Shown here piece by piece: positions 36,531 through 43,935 of a DNA stretch of 64,000 bases. The first letter of the stretch is position 1, and the number at the start of each line of letters is the position of its first letter. The DNA comes from Citrobacter youngae ATCC 29220 (GTDB lineage: Bacteria; Pseudomonadota; Gammaproteobacteria; Enterobacterales; Enterobacteriaceae), in NCBI RefSeq assembly GCF_000155975.1, contig NZ_GG730299.1, positions 1,212,734 through 1,276,733 of the forward strand, in the 5' to 3' direction. Both the position numbers and the translations under genes were made by a program. Under the pieces are notes generated by a model. It ran no database searches. It was not told where the DNA came from and saw nothing but the letters and a program-made list of their open reading frames with translations.

Positions 36531-37802
36531 TTAGTTGCTGGCGGTTTTTACAGGTTGTTCAGATTTTTTATCATTACCGGCGATATACGGGCTCCACGGC
36601 TGGGCGCGGACCGGCTCATCGGTTTGCCACACCACGTTAAACTGGCCGTTGCCTTCAATCTCGCCAATCATGACGGGCTTATGCAGGTGATGGTTGGTCG
36701 CATCCATGGTCAGGGTAAAACCGGATGGCGCAGCAAATGATTGTCCCGCCATAGCCGCACGGACTTTATCCACATCGGTCGTTCCGGCTTTTTCTACCGC
36801 CTGTGCCCACATATGCAAACCAACCCAGGTGGCCTCCATGGGGTCGTTTGTGACCACTGAATCAGCATTCGGCAACTTATGCGCTTTGGCATACGCCCGG
36901 TAATCCGCGACAAACTTTTTGTTGGCCGCATTATCTACGGACTCAAAGTAGTTCCAGGCGGCAAGGTTGCCCACCAGCGGTTTGGTATCAATCCCGCGAA
37001 GCTCCTCCTCACCCACGGAAAATGCCACTACCGGAACATCGGTGGCTTTCAGCCCCTGGTTTGCTAACTCTTTATAGAATGGAACGTTAGAATCGCCATT
37101 AATGGTTGAAACCACCGCAGTTTTTCCCCCTGCGGCGAATTTTTTAATACCGGCGACAATGGTCTGGTAATCACTGTGTCCGAACGGGGTATACACCTCC
37201 TCGATATCCTTATCGGCAACGCCTTTCGAGTGCAAAAAGGCGCGTAAAATTTTGTTCGTCGTACGCGGATAGACATAGTCCGTTCCCAACAGGTAGAAAC
37301 GCTTAGCGCTGCCGCCGTCTTCACTCATCAGATACTCAACCGCCGGGATCGCCTGCTGATTAGGCGCAGCGCCGGTATAGAAGACATTCGGCGACATCTC
37401 TTCGCCTTCATACTGCACCGGATAAAATAGTAAGCCATTTAACTCCTCAAATACCGGTAATACCGATTTACGCGAAACCGATGTCCAGCAGCCAAAAACA
37501 ACCGCCACCTTATCCTGACTCAGCAGCTGGCGTGCTTTTTCAGCAAATAAGGGCCAGTTGGAGGCCGGGTCAACCACCACCGGTTCCAGCTTTTTGCCCA
37601 ACACGCCGCCCTGCGCATTGATTTCGTCGATAGTCATCAGCGCCACATCTTTCAATGGCGTTTCGGAAATGGCCATCGTCCCGGATAACGAATGCATGAT
37701 GCCAATCTTAATAGTGTCGGCAGCCTGAACGCTAAAACTCATTCCCATTGCAACAACAGAGGCAGAAAGCGCAAAAGCTTTTAAAAATGTACGACGCTGC
37801 AT
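36531..37802 (-). CDS. urtA: Urea-binding periplasmic protein UrtA
   Basis: 423-aa substrate-binding protein. The signal MQRRTFLKAFALSASVVAMG contains RRTFLK, so export could be by Tat. Mature hallmarks include IGIMHSLSGTMAISETPLKD, FGCWTSVSRKSVLPVFEELNGLL, YPVQYEGEE and GTDYVYPRTTNKILRAFL, all typical of UrtA and distinguishing it from amino-acid LivJ and amide FmdD proteins. AGGAG is 8 nt before the ATG. First gene of the operon, downstream of a sigma-54-type promoter. Confidence 0.93.
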   Translation of the reverse strand: MQRRTFLKAFALSASVVAMGMSFSVQAADTIKIGIMHSLSGTMAISETPLKDVALMTIDEINAQGGVLGKKLEPVVVDPASNWPLFAEKARQLLSQDKVAVVFGCWTSVSRKSVLPVFEELNGLLFYPVQYEGEEMSPNVFYTGAAPNQQAIPAVEYLMSEDGGSAKRFYLLGTDYVYPRTTNKILRAFLHSKGVADKDIEEVYTPFGHSDYQTIVAGIKKFAAGGKTAVVSTINGDSNVPFYKELANQGLKATDVPVVAFSVGEEELRGIDTKPLVGNLAAWNYFESVDNAANKKFVADYRAYAKAHKLPNADSVVTNDPMEATWVGLHMWAQAVEKAGTTDVDKVRAAMAGQSFAAPSGFTLTMDATNHHLHKPVMIGEIEGNGQFNVVWQTDEPVRAQPWSPYIAGNDKKSEQPVKTASN

Positions 37803-37891
37803 AGTTTCACTCCTGAAATTAGACTTGCTGAAAGCTCCGGTGCAGCCGGGCAAACAAAACGGTGCAAATTAAGGGTGTTCAGGAGTGATAA

Positions 37892-37907
37892 GGCAAAAAC
37901 GATGCCA
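37892..37907 (-). promoter_or_regulatory. Sigma-54 promoter of urtABCDE
   Basis: On the minus strand the sequence TGGCATCGTTTTTGCC has the sigma-54 invariant GG-N10-GC (GG near -24, GC near -12). Expected start is near 37880, leaving a leader of about 78 nt before urtA. Nitrogen control of urt operons by NtrC in enterobacteria and by NtcA in cyanobacteria is known. No competing strong sigma-70 box is evident. Confidence 0.65.
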
Positions 37908-38024
37908 GATATTAAAACATGATATAAAATCAAGAAATTAGAGCTTTGCGTATTAATGAAAGGATGAAAATATCTCTCCGGAAAGGTTAAGCGCCCAGTA
38001 AATTGAACCAACATGAAACACCCT

Positions 38025-38041
38025 TGCATTATAAATGTGCA
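38025..38041 (-). promoter_or_regulatory. NtrC-like enhancer site upstream of urtA
   Basis: TGCATTATAAATGTGCA is a 17-bp near-palindrome matching the NtrC consensus TGCACY-N5-GGTGCA at the outer bases. It lies about 120 bp upstream of the sigma-54 -24 element, a normal enhancer distance. A flanking T and A extend the symmetry. Confidence 0.5.
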
Positions 38042-38205
38042 ACGATCTGCGTCGGTTTCGCGCACCGCAATAACGCAGTGCCACAGCATAAAATTGTGGC
38101 TATTCGCCCCAAAATAAATGTTTCTCGTCACTATTATTTATTTTTTCCGACGCGATCGCGTCAAAATTTTACTTTTCAGCCGAAATATTCACACAGTTCA
38201 GACTT

Positions 38206-38238
38206 GGTTTAAGTTGTCATTGCTACTATAGTCATAAG
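38206..38238 (+). promoter_or_regulatory. Candidate PhoP box and promoter of mgtS
   Basis: GGTTTA-AGTTG-TCATTG (38206-38222) has one good PhoP half-site (GGTTTA) and a weaker second. CATAAG (38233-38238) is a possible -10 element 10 bp downstream. E. coli mgtS is PhoP-activated, and mgrR on the other strand has a similar box, which supports the call. Confidence 0.4.
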
Positions 38239-38290
38239 CGAGGTGAACTTAAGGTAAGAGAGGAAACTCACAGATAAAGGAGCATTTACT

Positions 38291-38386
38291 ATGTTGGGTA
38301 ATATGAATATTTTTATGGCTGTTCTGGGAATTATATTATTTTCCGGTTTTCTGGCCGCGTATCTAAGCCACAAATGGGATGATTGA
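38291..38386 (+). CDS. mgtS: Small membrane protein MgtS (YneM), 31 aa
   Basis: The 31-codon frame translates to MLGNMNIFMAVLGIIL followed by FSGFLAAYLSHKWDD, differing from E. coli MgtS in only a couple of residues. It is a single-span inner-membrane protein that stabilises the magnesium importer MgtA and affects PitA under low Mg2+. AAAGGAG precedes the ATG by 8 nt. It is followed by a strong terminator. Its neighbour mgrR on the minus strand is the same as in E. coli. Confidence 0.95.
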   Translation: MLGNMNIFMAVLGIILFSGFLAAYLSHKWDD

Positions 38387-38413
38387 TGAACGAAGATAGT
38401 CCTGCATCGAACC

Positions 38414-38452
38414 GGCCCCTTGTCGCGTAACTGCACAAGGGGCCATTTTTTT
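38414..38452 (+). terminator. Intrinsic terminator of mgtS
   Basis: GGCCCCTTGT (38414-38423) and ACAAGGGGCC (38435-38444) form a perfect 10-bp stem, followed by A and a T7 run. Confidence 0.9.
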
Positions 38453-38492
38453 ACCTGATTCGCCCTTCCGTAGCTTTCCCTGATTTTCAGAT

Positions 38493-38596
38493 AAAAAAAA
38501 CCGCCGGATAAACCAGCGGTAAATGCTTGCATGGATAGATTTGTGTTTTGCTTTTATACGCTATCTGGCAATTCCCTGCGAAGATAACGGATAGTC
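38493..38596 (-). ncRNA. mgrR: Hfq-dependent sRNA MgrR
   Basis: Between mgtS and dgcZ, where E. coli encodes the ~98-nt MgrR on the opposite strand to mgtS. Here the minus strand ends in a Rho-independent terminator ACCGCTGG/CCGGCGGT plus T8 (38493-38520). Counting from a -10 element GATAAT (38603-38608) gives a start near 38596 and a length of about 104 nt. E. coli MgrR is PhoP-activated and represses eptB and ygdQ. The assignment rests on position, size and terminator; I cannot align the seed from memory. Confidence 0.7.
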
Positions 38597-38602
38597 AGCT
38601 AA

Positions 38603-38635
38603 ATTATCATCGGCAACCCCAATGAAAGCTAAACG
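38603..38635 (-). promoter_or_regulatory. Promoter and PhoP-like box of mgrR
   Basis: On the minus strand CGTTTA-GCTTT-CATTGG (38635-38619) resembles a PhoP direct repeat, and is followed after 10 bp by the -10 element GATAAT (38608-38603). The spacing is that of class II PhoP promoters, where the box replaces the -35. Confidence 0.5.
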
Positions 38636-38668
38636 AAACGCAACTACTCCAGACGCGGTCCACAAATC

Positions 38669-39595
38669 TCACGCGCTGAGGTGGAACGAAAGCCCATCAT
38701 CGGCGTTAACCAGCGTGATCTGCTCGCGTTCATCCATAAACATACAGCGATTCCTGCCGCTCTGTTTTCCCTGATACATCGCTCTGTCAGCCCGTCCAAG
38801 AGCGGTATCTAATTTTTCATCCCGCTGAGCTCTGGTTATACCGGCCGTGACGGTGATGGCGATCTCGCCGTCTGCGTAGGGGATTTTTTTCTGGCCGACA
38901 AGCTGACACAATCGCAACCCCGCCTGGCGGGCCTGCTCGTCAGTTTTCGTTCGGATGATAATAATAAACTCTTCGCCACCGTAGCGGTACGCCACTTCAT
39001 CATATCGCGTCCATGCCAGAAAATTTGATGCCAGAGCGCGTAATACCACATCCCCCACAAGGTGACCATACGTATCATTAACGTGTTTAAAACGGTCAAT
39101 ATCCAGCAACAATATATAAAGATTAAGCGGCTCGGCATCGATTAGCTGTTGGTCAAAAGACTCATCGAGCATTCTTCTGCCAGGTAAGCCTGTTAATACA
39201 TCGATATTACTGCGAATACTCAACAAATATATTTTATAGTCCATTACAGCAGACGTAAATGCCAGTAACGCATCCTCGAATTTGTTGAAATGCCATGGAT
39301 AACTACGCTCCTCCAGTATTGCCGTTAGCAAATCCTTCCCTGATAAATGCATTTTTTCATGAGCAGTATTTATCTTATTCACATAGCGACAATCATCTTC
39401 ATTGCGCAACAATTGGTTATTAAGCCACTGTCCAAATTGACAAACAACATGCGCGTTGTCGCCCATGATATCCGGTTGCGTATCATTCGAGGATACTGCG
39501 CAGCGGAACATTTTCACCAGCCATTTATAGTGAGCATCAATGGACTTGTTCAACTCGATCAAAATTGCATCTATTTCCATCGCATTTTTCATCAT
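38669..39595 (-). CDS. dgcZ: Diguanylate cyclase DgcZ (YdeH)
   Basis: 308-aa protein: N-terminal CZB zinc-sensing domain (residues about 1-125; QFGQWLNNQL region and conserved His residues) and a C-terminal GGDEF domain with the active motif GGEEF in EVAYRYGGEEFIIII. LTGLPGRRMLDESFDQQL matches E. coli DgcZ. It makes c-di-GMP and is inhibited by zinc; in E. coli it promotes poly-GlcNAc production. Possible starts are GTG 39598, ATG 39595 and ATG 39592; 39595 fits both the GGAGG site and E. coli length. Confidence 0.93.
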   Translation of the reverse strand: MMKNAMEIDAILIELNKSIDAHYKWLVKMFRCAVSSNDTQPDIMGDNAHVVCQFGQWLNNQLLRNEDDCRYVNKINTAHEKMHLSGKDLLTAILEERSYPWHFNKFEDALLAFTSAVMDYKIYLLSIRSNIDVLTGLPGRRMLDESFDQQLIDAEPLNLYILLLDIDRFKHVNDTYGHLVGDVVLRALASNFLAWTRYDEVAYRYGGEEFIIIIRTKTDEQARQAGLRLCQLVGQKKIPYADGEIAITVTAGITRAQRDEKLDTALGRADRAMYQGKQSGRNRCMFMDEREQITLVNADDGLSFHLSA

Positions 39596-39721
39596 CACGA
39601 TCTTCCTCCCTGTTCGAGCGTTTCTGATGCCATCATCTTAACGATAAAAAAGAAAACTTATGTAAATTTTTAATTTTGAGAATAAACCTTATTAGTTGTA
39701 GTAATGAACATAAGCTAAAGA

Positions 39722-39741
39722 CCGGGCATCCTCACGCCCGG
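39722..39741 (-). terminator. Hairpin after dcp
   Basis: CCGGGC and GCCCGG pair around an 8-nt loop, 23 bp beyond the dcp stop on the minus strand, followed by a short TCTTTAG. Weak terminator candidate. Confidence 0.5.
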
Positions 39742-39764
39742 CTCTTTGCAAGATCGAAGAATGC

Positions 39765-41810
39765 TTACGCGCTCAACCCACGATGTTCGAGCATTGGTTC
39801 CATGCGTGGATCGCGCCCGCTCCACTGGCGATAAAGTTCGGCCAAATCAGTGCTGTTCCCGCGGGACAAAATCGCTTCGCGGAATTTCTGCCCGTTTTCG
39901 CGGGTTAATCCACCCTGCTCCACAAACCACTGATAGCCGTCATCGGCCAGCATTTGCGTCCACAGGTAGGCGTAATAACCGGCGGCATAACCACCGCCGA
40001 AAATATGGGCAAAATAGCTGCTGCGATAACGGGGCGGCACGGCCTTGAGATCCAAACCTTCCGCCGCCAGCGCCTGCTGTTCAAATTGTTCGACCGGATG
40101 AGATGACGCGCTCATCTCCAGACTGTGCCAGCGCATATCCAGCAATGCGGCACTGAGCAGCTCCGTCATGTCGTAACCTTTATTAAACAGGCTGGCCTGC
40201 TGCATTTTATCCCGCAATGCCTGCGGCATTGGCTCCCCGGTATCGACATGACGGGCAAAACGGGCAAATACCTGCGGATGGCTCGCCCAGTGTTCGTTAA
40301 TCTGCGAAGGAAACTCGACAAAATCACGCGGTGTGTTAGTCCCTGAAAGCGTGGCATAACGCTGAGCGGCAAACAGACCGTGCAACGTGTGGCCAAACTC
40401 ATGGAACAACGTAATGACATCATCCCACAGCAGTAACGCGGGCTTACCCGTTGCGGGCTTTTGATAATTACAGACGTTGTAGATAACCGGTCGGGTTTCG
40501 TTCAGCTCCGATTGCTCAACAAAATTGCCCATCCAGGCACCGCCGCTTTTTGATTCCCGGGCAAAGAAATCACCGTAAAACAACGCCAGCCCTACGCCGT
40601 CGTGGTCGAAAATTTCCCATACCCGCACGTCCGGGTGATAAACAGGAATATCGAAGCGTTCAATAAATTTAATGCCAAAGAGCTGGCTGGCCGTCCAGAA
40701 CACGCCTTCGTTCAACACCGTATCCAGGGCAAAGTAAGGTTTGAGCTGTGCTTCATCAAGGGCGTATTTTTCACGGCGAACCTGCTCTGCATAAAATGCC
40801 CAGTCCCAGGCCTCTGCGTCAAACTGCCCGTGTTCCTGAACGATAACTTTCTGGATTTCAGCCTGCTCATCCAACGCCCGCAACCGCGCAGCCGGAACGA
40901 TAGCCCGCATGAAAGCCAGTGCCGCATCCGGCGTTTTTGCCATCTGGTCGGCGATTTTCCACGCAGCGTAATTAGCGAAGCCGAGCAGTTTCGCCTGCTG
41001 CATCCGGATATCCACCAGTCGCTGAATAATCGCTCGTGTGTCGTTAGCGTCATTGTTTTCAGCCCGCGTCCATGCGCGGGTGAACAGGCTTTCGCGGGTC
41101 TGACGATCGCGTAACGCCGCAAGCGCCGGTTGCTGAGTGGTGTTTAAGAGCGGGATAACCCAACTCGCCGCAAGCCCTTTCTCCTGTGCAGTTTCGGCGG
41201 CAACGGCAATTTCCTCTGCGCTGAGTCCGTCCAGGAGCCGCACATCATCCACCACCAAAGCACCGGACTTGTTCGCCGCCAACAGCCGTTGATTAAACTG
41301 GCTGGTCAGCGTGGCCGACTCCGTGTTGAGCGCTTTAAGACGAGCCTTATCCGCCTCATTCAGACGGGCGCCAGCCAGTACAAAACGCTGGTGGATAACC
41401 TCCAGCAGATGGAATGATTCGCTATCCAGCCCTAACGAATGGCGTCGTTGCCAGACTGCGTCGACGCGTGCGAAGAGCGCGCTATTGAGATAGATATCAT
41501 TGGCAAGGCTCGCTAACTCTGCGGAAAACGCTTCGTCAAGGCGCTGTAGTTCATCGTTGGTGTGCGCCGCCGTCATGGCGAAGAAAACGCTGGTTACGCG
41601 CGTGAGCAGCGCGCCGCTTTGTTCAAGCGCCAGCAAGGTGTTAGCAAAATCAGCGACCTGTGGGTTGTGTACAATCGCCTCGATCTCTGCGCGTTTTTGC
41701 CGTACGCCCTCATCAAACGCAGGACGATAATGCTGCACGTCAATCTGATCAAACTGCGGCGCCTGATACGGCAATGTGCTGTGGTGTAAAAAAGGATTCG
41801 TTAACGACAT
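39765..41810 (-). CDS. dcp: Peptidyl-dipeptidase Dcp
   Basis: 681-aa M3-family zinc metallopeptidase, as long as E. coli Dcp and similar throughout. The zinc motif HEFGH is at residues 470-474 (LFHEFGHTLHGLF), and the downstream Glu and substrate loop (NTPRDFVEFPSQINEHW, SSYFAHIFGGGYAAGYYAYLW) are intact. It removes C-terminal dipeptides from peptides in the cytoplasm. No signal peptide. E. coli has ydeI (omdA) and ydeJ between dgcZ and dcp; they are absent here. Confidence 0.96.
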   Translation of the reverse strand: MSLTNPFLHHSTLPYQAPQFDQIDVQHYRPAFDEGVRQKRAEIEAIVHNPQVADFANTLLALEQSGALLTRVTSVFFAMTAAHTNDELQRLDEAFSAELASLANDIYLNSALFARVDAVWQRRHSLGLDSESFHLLEVIHQRFVLAGARLNEADKARLKALNTESATLTSQFNQRLLAANKSGALVVDDVRLLDGLSAEEIAVAAETAQEKGLAASWVIPLLNTTQQPALAALRDRQTRESLFTRAWTRAENNDANDTRAIIQRLVDIRMQQAKLLGFANYAAWKIADQMAKTPDAALAFMRAIVPAARLRALDEQAEIQKVIVQEHGQFDAEAWDWAFYAEQVRREKYALDEAQLKPYFALDTVLNEGVFWTASQLFGIKFIERFDIPVYHPDVRVWEIFDHDGVGLALFYGDFFARESKSGGAWMGNFVEQSELNETRPVIYNVCNYQKPATGKPALLLWDDVITLFHEFGHTLHGLFAAQRYATLSGTNTPRDFVEFPSQINEHWASHPQVFARFARHVDTGEPMPQALRDKMQQASLFNKGYDMTELLSAALLDMRWHSLEMSASSHPVEQFEQQALAAEGLDLKAVPPRYRSSYFAHIFGGGYAAGYYAYLWTQMLADDGYQWFVEQGGLTRENGQKFREAILSRGNSTDLAELYRQWSGRDPRMEPMLEHRGLSA

Positions 41811-41947
41811 CTTTCACTCCTGAAAACGATTTGTTTACCAGAGTAGACTTCCCGGGAATCGACCGCAATCACGTTAAGCAGGAATAGCTCTGACCGGAAA
41901 TGACGTGCTATGGTAGTGCTACATAAAAAGCGTTGAGGAACAGTGAG

Positions 41948-42694
41948 ATGATCGTTTTAGTAACCGGAGCAACCGCAGGTTTTGGTGAGTGCATTACGCG
42001 TCGTTTTATTGAGAATGGACATAAAGTTATTGCCACCGGACGCCGCCAGGAGCGCCTGCAGGAACTCAAAGATGAGCTGGGTGACCGCCTCTATACCGCG
42101 CAACTGGACGTACGTAACCGCGCATCAATTGAAGAGATGATGGACACCTTACCCGCGGAATGGCGCAATATTGATGTTCTGGTCAACAACGCGGGGCTGG
42201 CGCTGGGCCTTGAGCCAGCCCACAAGGCCAGCATTGAAGACTGGGAAAATATGATCGACACCAACAACAAAGGCCTGGTTTATATGACCCGCGCCGTGCT
42301 GCCGGGTATGGTTGAGCGCAACCGCGGTCATATTATCAATATCGGTTCTACCGCGGGCAGCTGGCCATACGCTGGCGGTAACGTCTATGGCGCGACCAAA
42401 GCGTTTGTGCGCCAGTTTAGCCTGAACTTACGCACTGACCTGCACGGTACGGCTATTCGCGTGACCGACATCGAGCCGGGTCTGGTTGGCGGTACGGAAT
42501 TCTCTAACGTACGTTTCAAAGGCGACGACGCCAAAGCTGAAAAAGCCTATGAAAATACCACCGCGCTGACCCCGCAAGATGTCACAGAAGCGGTATGGTG
42601 GGTCGCGTCCTTACCCGCTCATGTCAACATTAACACCCTGGAAATGATGCCTGTCGCACAGACATTTGCCGGACTGAGCGTTCATCGGGGCTAA
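41948..42694 (+). CDS. ydfG: NADP-dependent 3-hydroxy acid dehydrogenase YdfG
   Basis: 248-aa classical SDR almost identical to E. coli YdfG. Cofactor motif GATAGFGE, NNAGLALG, and the Ser-Tyr-Lys triad in STAGSWPYAGGNVYGATK. It oxidises L-allo-threonine and 3-hydroxyacids and reduces malonic semialdehyde with NADPH. I start at 41948 (MIVLVTGA) with GAGGAA 8 nt upstream, not at the in-frame 41933. Divergent from dcp. Confidence 0.96.
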   Translation: MIVLVTGATAGFGECITRRFIENGHKVIATGRRQERLQELKDELGDRLYTAQLDVRNRASIEEMMDTLPAEWRNIDVLVNNAGLALGLEPAHKASIEDWENMIDTNNKGLVYMTRAVLPGMVERNRGHIINIGSTAGSWPYAGGNVYGATKAFVRQFSLNLRTDLHGTAIRVTDIEPGLVGGTEFSNVRFKGDDAKAEKAYENTTALTPQDVTEAVWWVASLPAHVNINTLEMMPVAQTFAGLSVHRG

Positions 42695-42702
42695 TTTCGC
42701 TG

Positions 42703-42719
42703 CCCGGCCTTGCGCCGGG
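42703..42719 (+). terminator. Hairpin after ydfG
   Basis: CCCGGC and GCCGGG pair around CTTGC, 9 bp past the ydfG stop. No T-run follows, so the strength is uncertain and read-through into rspR is possible. Confidence 0.5.
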
Positions 42720-42780
42720 TATAGATAGCCTGAAATAAGTGATAAAATATCCGGGTTAACTCTCTAAAAAGTAAGAATGA

Positions 42781-43467
42781 ATGACCGTAGAAACGCAGCT
42801 CAACCCTACACAGCCTGTAAATCAACAGATTTACCGCATTCTTCGCCGTGATATCGTGCATTGTCTGATTGCGCCCGGTACACCGCTGTCGGAGAAAGAG
42901 GTTTCCGTACGCTTTAACGTGTCACGCCAGCCGGTACGAGAAGCATTCATCAAACTGGCAGAGAACGGCCTGATTCAGATCCGCCCGCAGCGCGGCAGCT
43001 ATGTGAACAAAATCTCGCTGTCGCAGGTGCAAAACGGCTGTTTTGTTCGCCAGGCAATTGAGTGTGCCGTGGTCCGCCGCGCCGCCTCGCTGATCACCGA
43101 TAAACAGTGCTATCAGCTCGAACAGAATCTCCATCAGCAGCGTATCGCGATTGACCGCAAACAGCTCAATGATTTCTTCCTGCTTGACGATGAGTTTCAC
43201 CAGAAGCTGGCCTTAATCGCCGAGTGCCAGCTCGCCTGGGACACCGTCGAGAATATTAAGGCAACCATTGACCGCGTGCGCTATATGAGCCTCGATCATA
43301 TTTCTCCGCCTGAAATGCTGCTGCGCCAGCATCACGATATCTTTGCCGCACTTGAGAAACGTGATGGCGACGCCGTCGAGCGCGCAATGATGCTGCACCT
43401 TCAGGAAATTGGCGAGTCCGTTCAGCTTATTCGCCAGGAAAATAGCGACTGGTTTAGCGAAGATTAG
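42781..43467 (+). CDS. rspR: GntR-family repressor RspR (YdfH)
   Basis: 228-aa FadR/GntR-type regulator matching E. coli YdfH. The N-terminal HTH is [22 protein letters not shown], followed by an FCD ligand domain with metal-binding His/Asp ([19 protein letters not shown]). E. coli RspR represses rspAB. It is about 62 bp after ydfG's hairpin and is followed by its own terminator. Confidence 0.95.
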   Translation: MTVETQLNPTQPVNQQIYRILRRDIVHCLIAPGTPLSEKEVSVRFNVSRQPVREAFIKLAENGLIQIRPQRGSYVNKISLSQVQNGCFVRQAIECAVVRRAASLITDKQCYQLEQNLHQQRIAIDRKQLNDFFLLDDEFHQKLALIAECQLAWDTVENIKATIDRVRYMSLDHISPPEMLLRQHHDIFAALEKRDGDAVERAMMLHLQEIGESVQLIRQENSDWFSED

Positions 43468-43474
43468 CATTACG

Positions 43475-43499
43475 CTCACCTCTCTTCGGGGTGAGTTTT
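43475..43499 (+). terminator. Terminator of rspR
   Basis: CTCACC (43475-43480) and GGTGAG (43490-43495) flank a 9-nt loop and are followed by TTTT. Confidence 0.65.
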
Positions 43500-43546
43500 C
43501 CCGCGTTTACCCTCTCCTGCACATCTCTCTAAAAAAAGCTGTGATT

Positions 43547-43560
43547 TTGATCGAAAACAA
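43547..43560 (+). promoter_or_regulatory. FNR site upstream of ydfZ
   Basis: TTGAT-cgaa-AACAA differs from the FNR consensus TTGAT-N4-ATCAA at one base. It lies about 97 bp before the ydfZ start, in front of an AT-rich -10-like TATTTATATT. E. coli ydfZ is anaerobically induced, consistent with this. Confidence 0.6.
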
Positions 43561-43602
43561 AAAAAATCCTTAGCGAGAAGCGTATTTATATTGCGCCCGT
43601 TA

Positions 43603-43622
43603 CGTGGGACCAGAGGCCCACG
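43603..43622 (+). other. Leader hairpin upstream of ydfZ
   Basis: CGTGGG and CCCACG pair around ACCAGAGG in the probable 5' leader, 35 bp before the ydfZ ATG. It might influence translation; no known riboswitch class recognised. Confidence 0.35.
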
Positions 43623-43656
43623 GGCTTTGACGGTGAGTTGGAAAGGAGAAAACACC

Positions 43657-43860
43657 ATGAAAACATACGATCGTAACCGCAACGCAATCACTACTGGCAG
43701 CCGCGTCATGATTAGCGGCACCGGACTCACAGGCCGCATTACAGCGATAGATACCGATGGCCTGACCGCTGAGCAAATTCGCCGTGGTAAAACAGTGGAA
43801 ATCGAAGGGTGTGAAGGTAAATATACCCCTGTCGAGTTGATTCGTTTGGGCATGAACTAA
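43657..43860 (+). CDS. ydfZ: Putative selenoprotein/selenium-binding protein YdfZ
   Basis: 67 aa, same length as E. coli YdfZ ([21 protein letters not shown] ..., ending ELIRLGMN). A small SH3-like beta protein reported to bind selenium through its single Cys (EGCEGK here). Start 43657 has GGAG upstream; the frame stays open to 43591. It has its own FNR-type promoter and a strong hairpin after the stop. Confidence 0.92.
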   Translation: MKTYDRNRNAITTGSRVMISGTGLTGRITAIDTDGLTAEQIRRGKTVEIEGCEGKYTPVELIRLGMN

Positions 43861-43885
43861 TTGGTGTGAATGCCAGAAAACTCTG

Positions 43886-43916
43886 CGCCATCTGGCTCGC
43901 TGAAAGCCAGATGGCG
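43886..43916. terminator. 12-bp hairpin between convergent ydfZ and ydfI
   Basis: CGCCATCTGGCT (43886-43897) and AGCCAGATGGCG (43905-43916) are perfect complements around CGCTGAA. Symmetric placement between the two stops suggests a bidirectional terminator; T-tracts are poor. Confidence 0.65.
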
Positions 43917-43935
43917 ATATAAATACTGCCCTTCG

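Noticed and set aside
38104..38200. Second NtrC site upstream of urtA (GCACC...GGTGC-like arms near 38062-38081)
   Set aside because: Arms are 20 bp apart end to end, not the 17-bp spacing of NtrC sites, and the inner bases do not fit.
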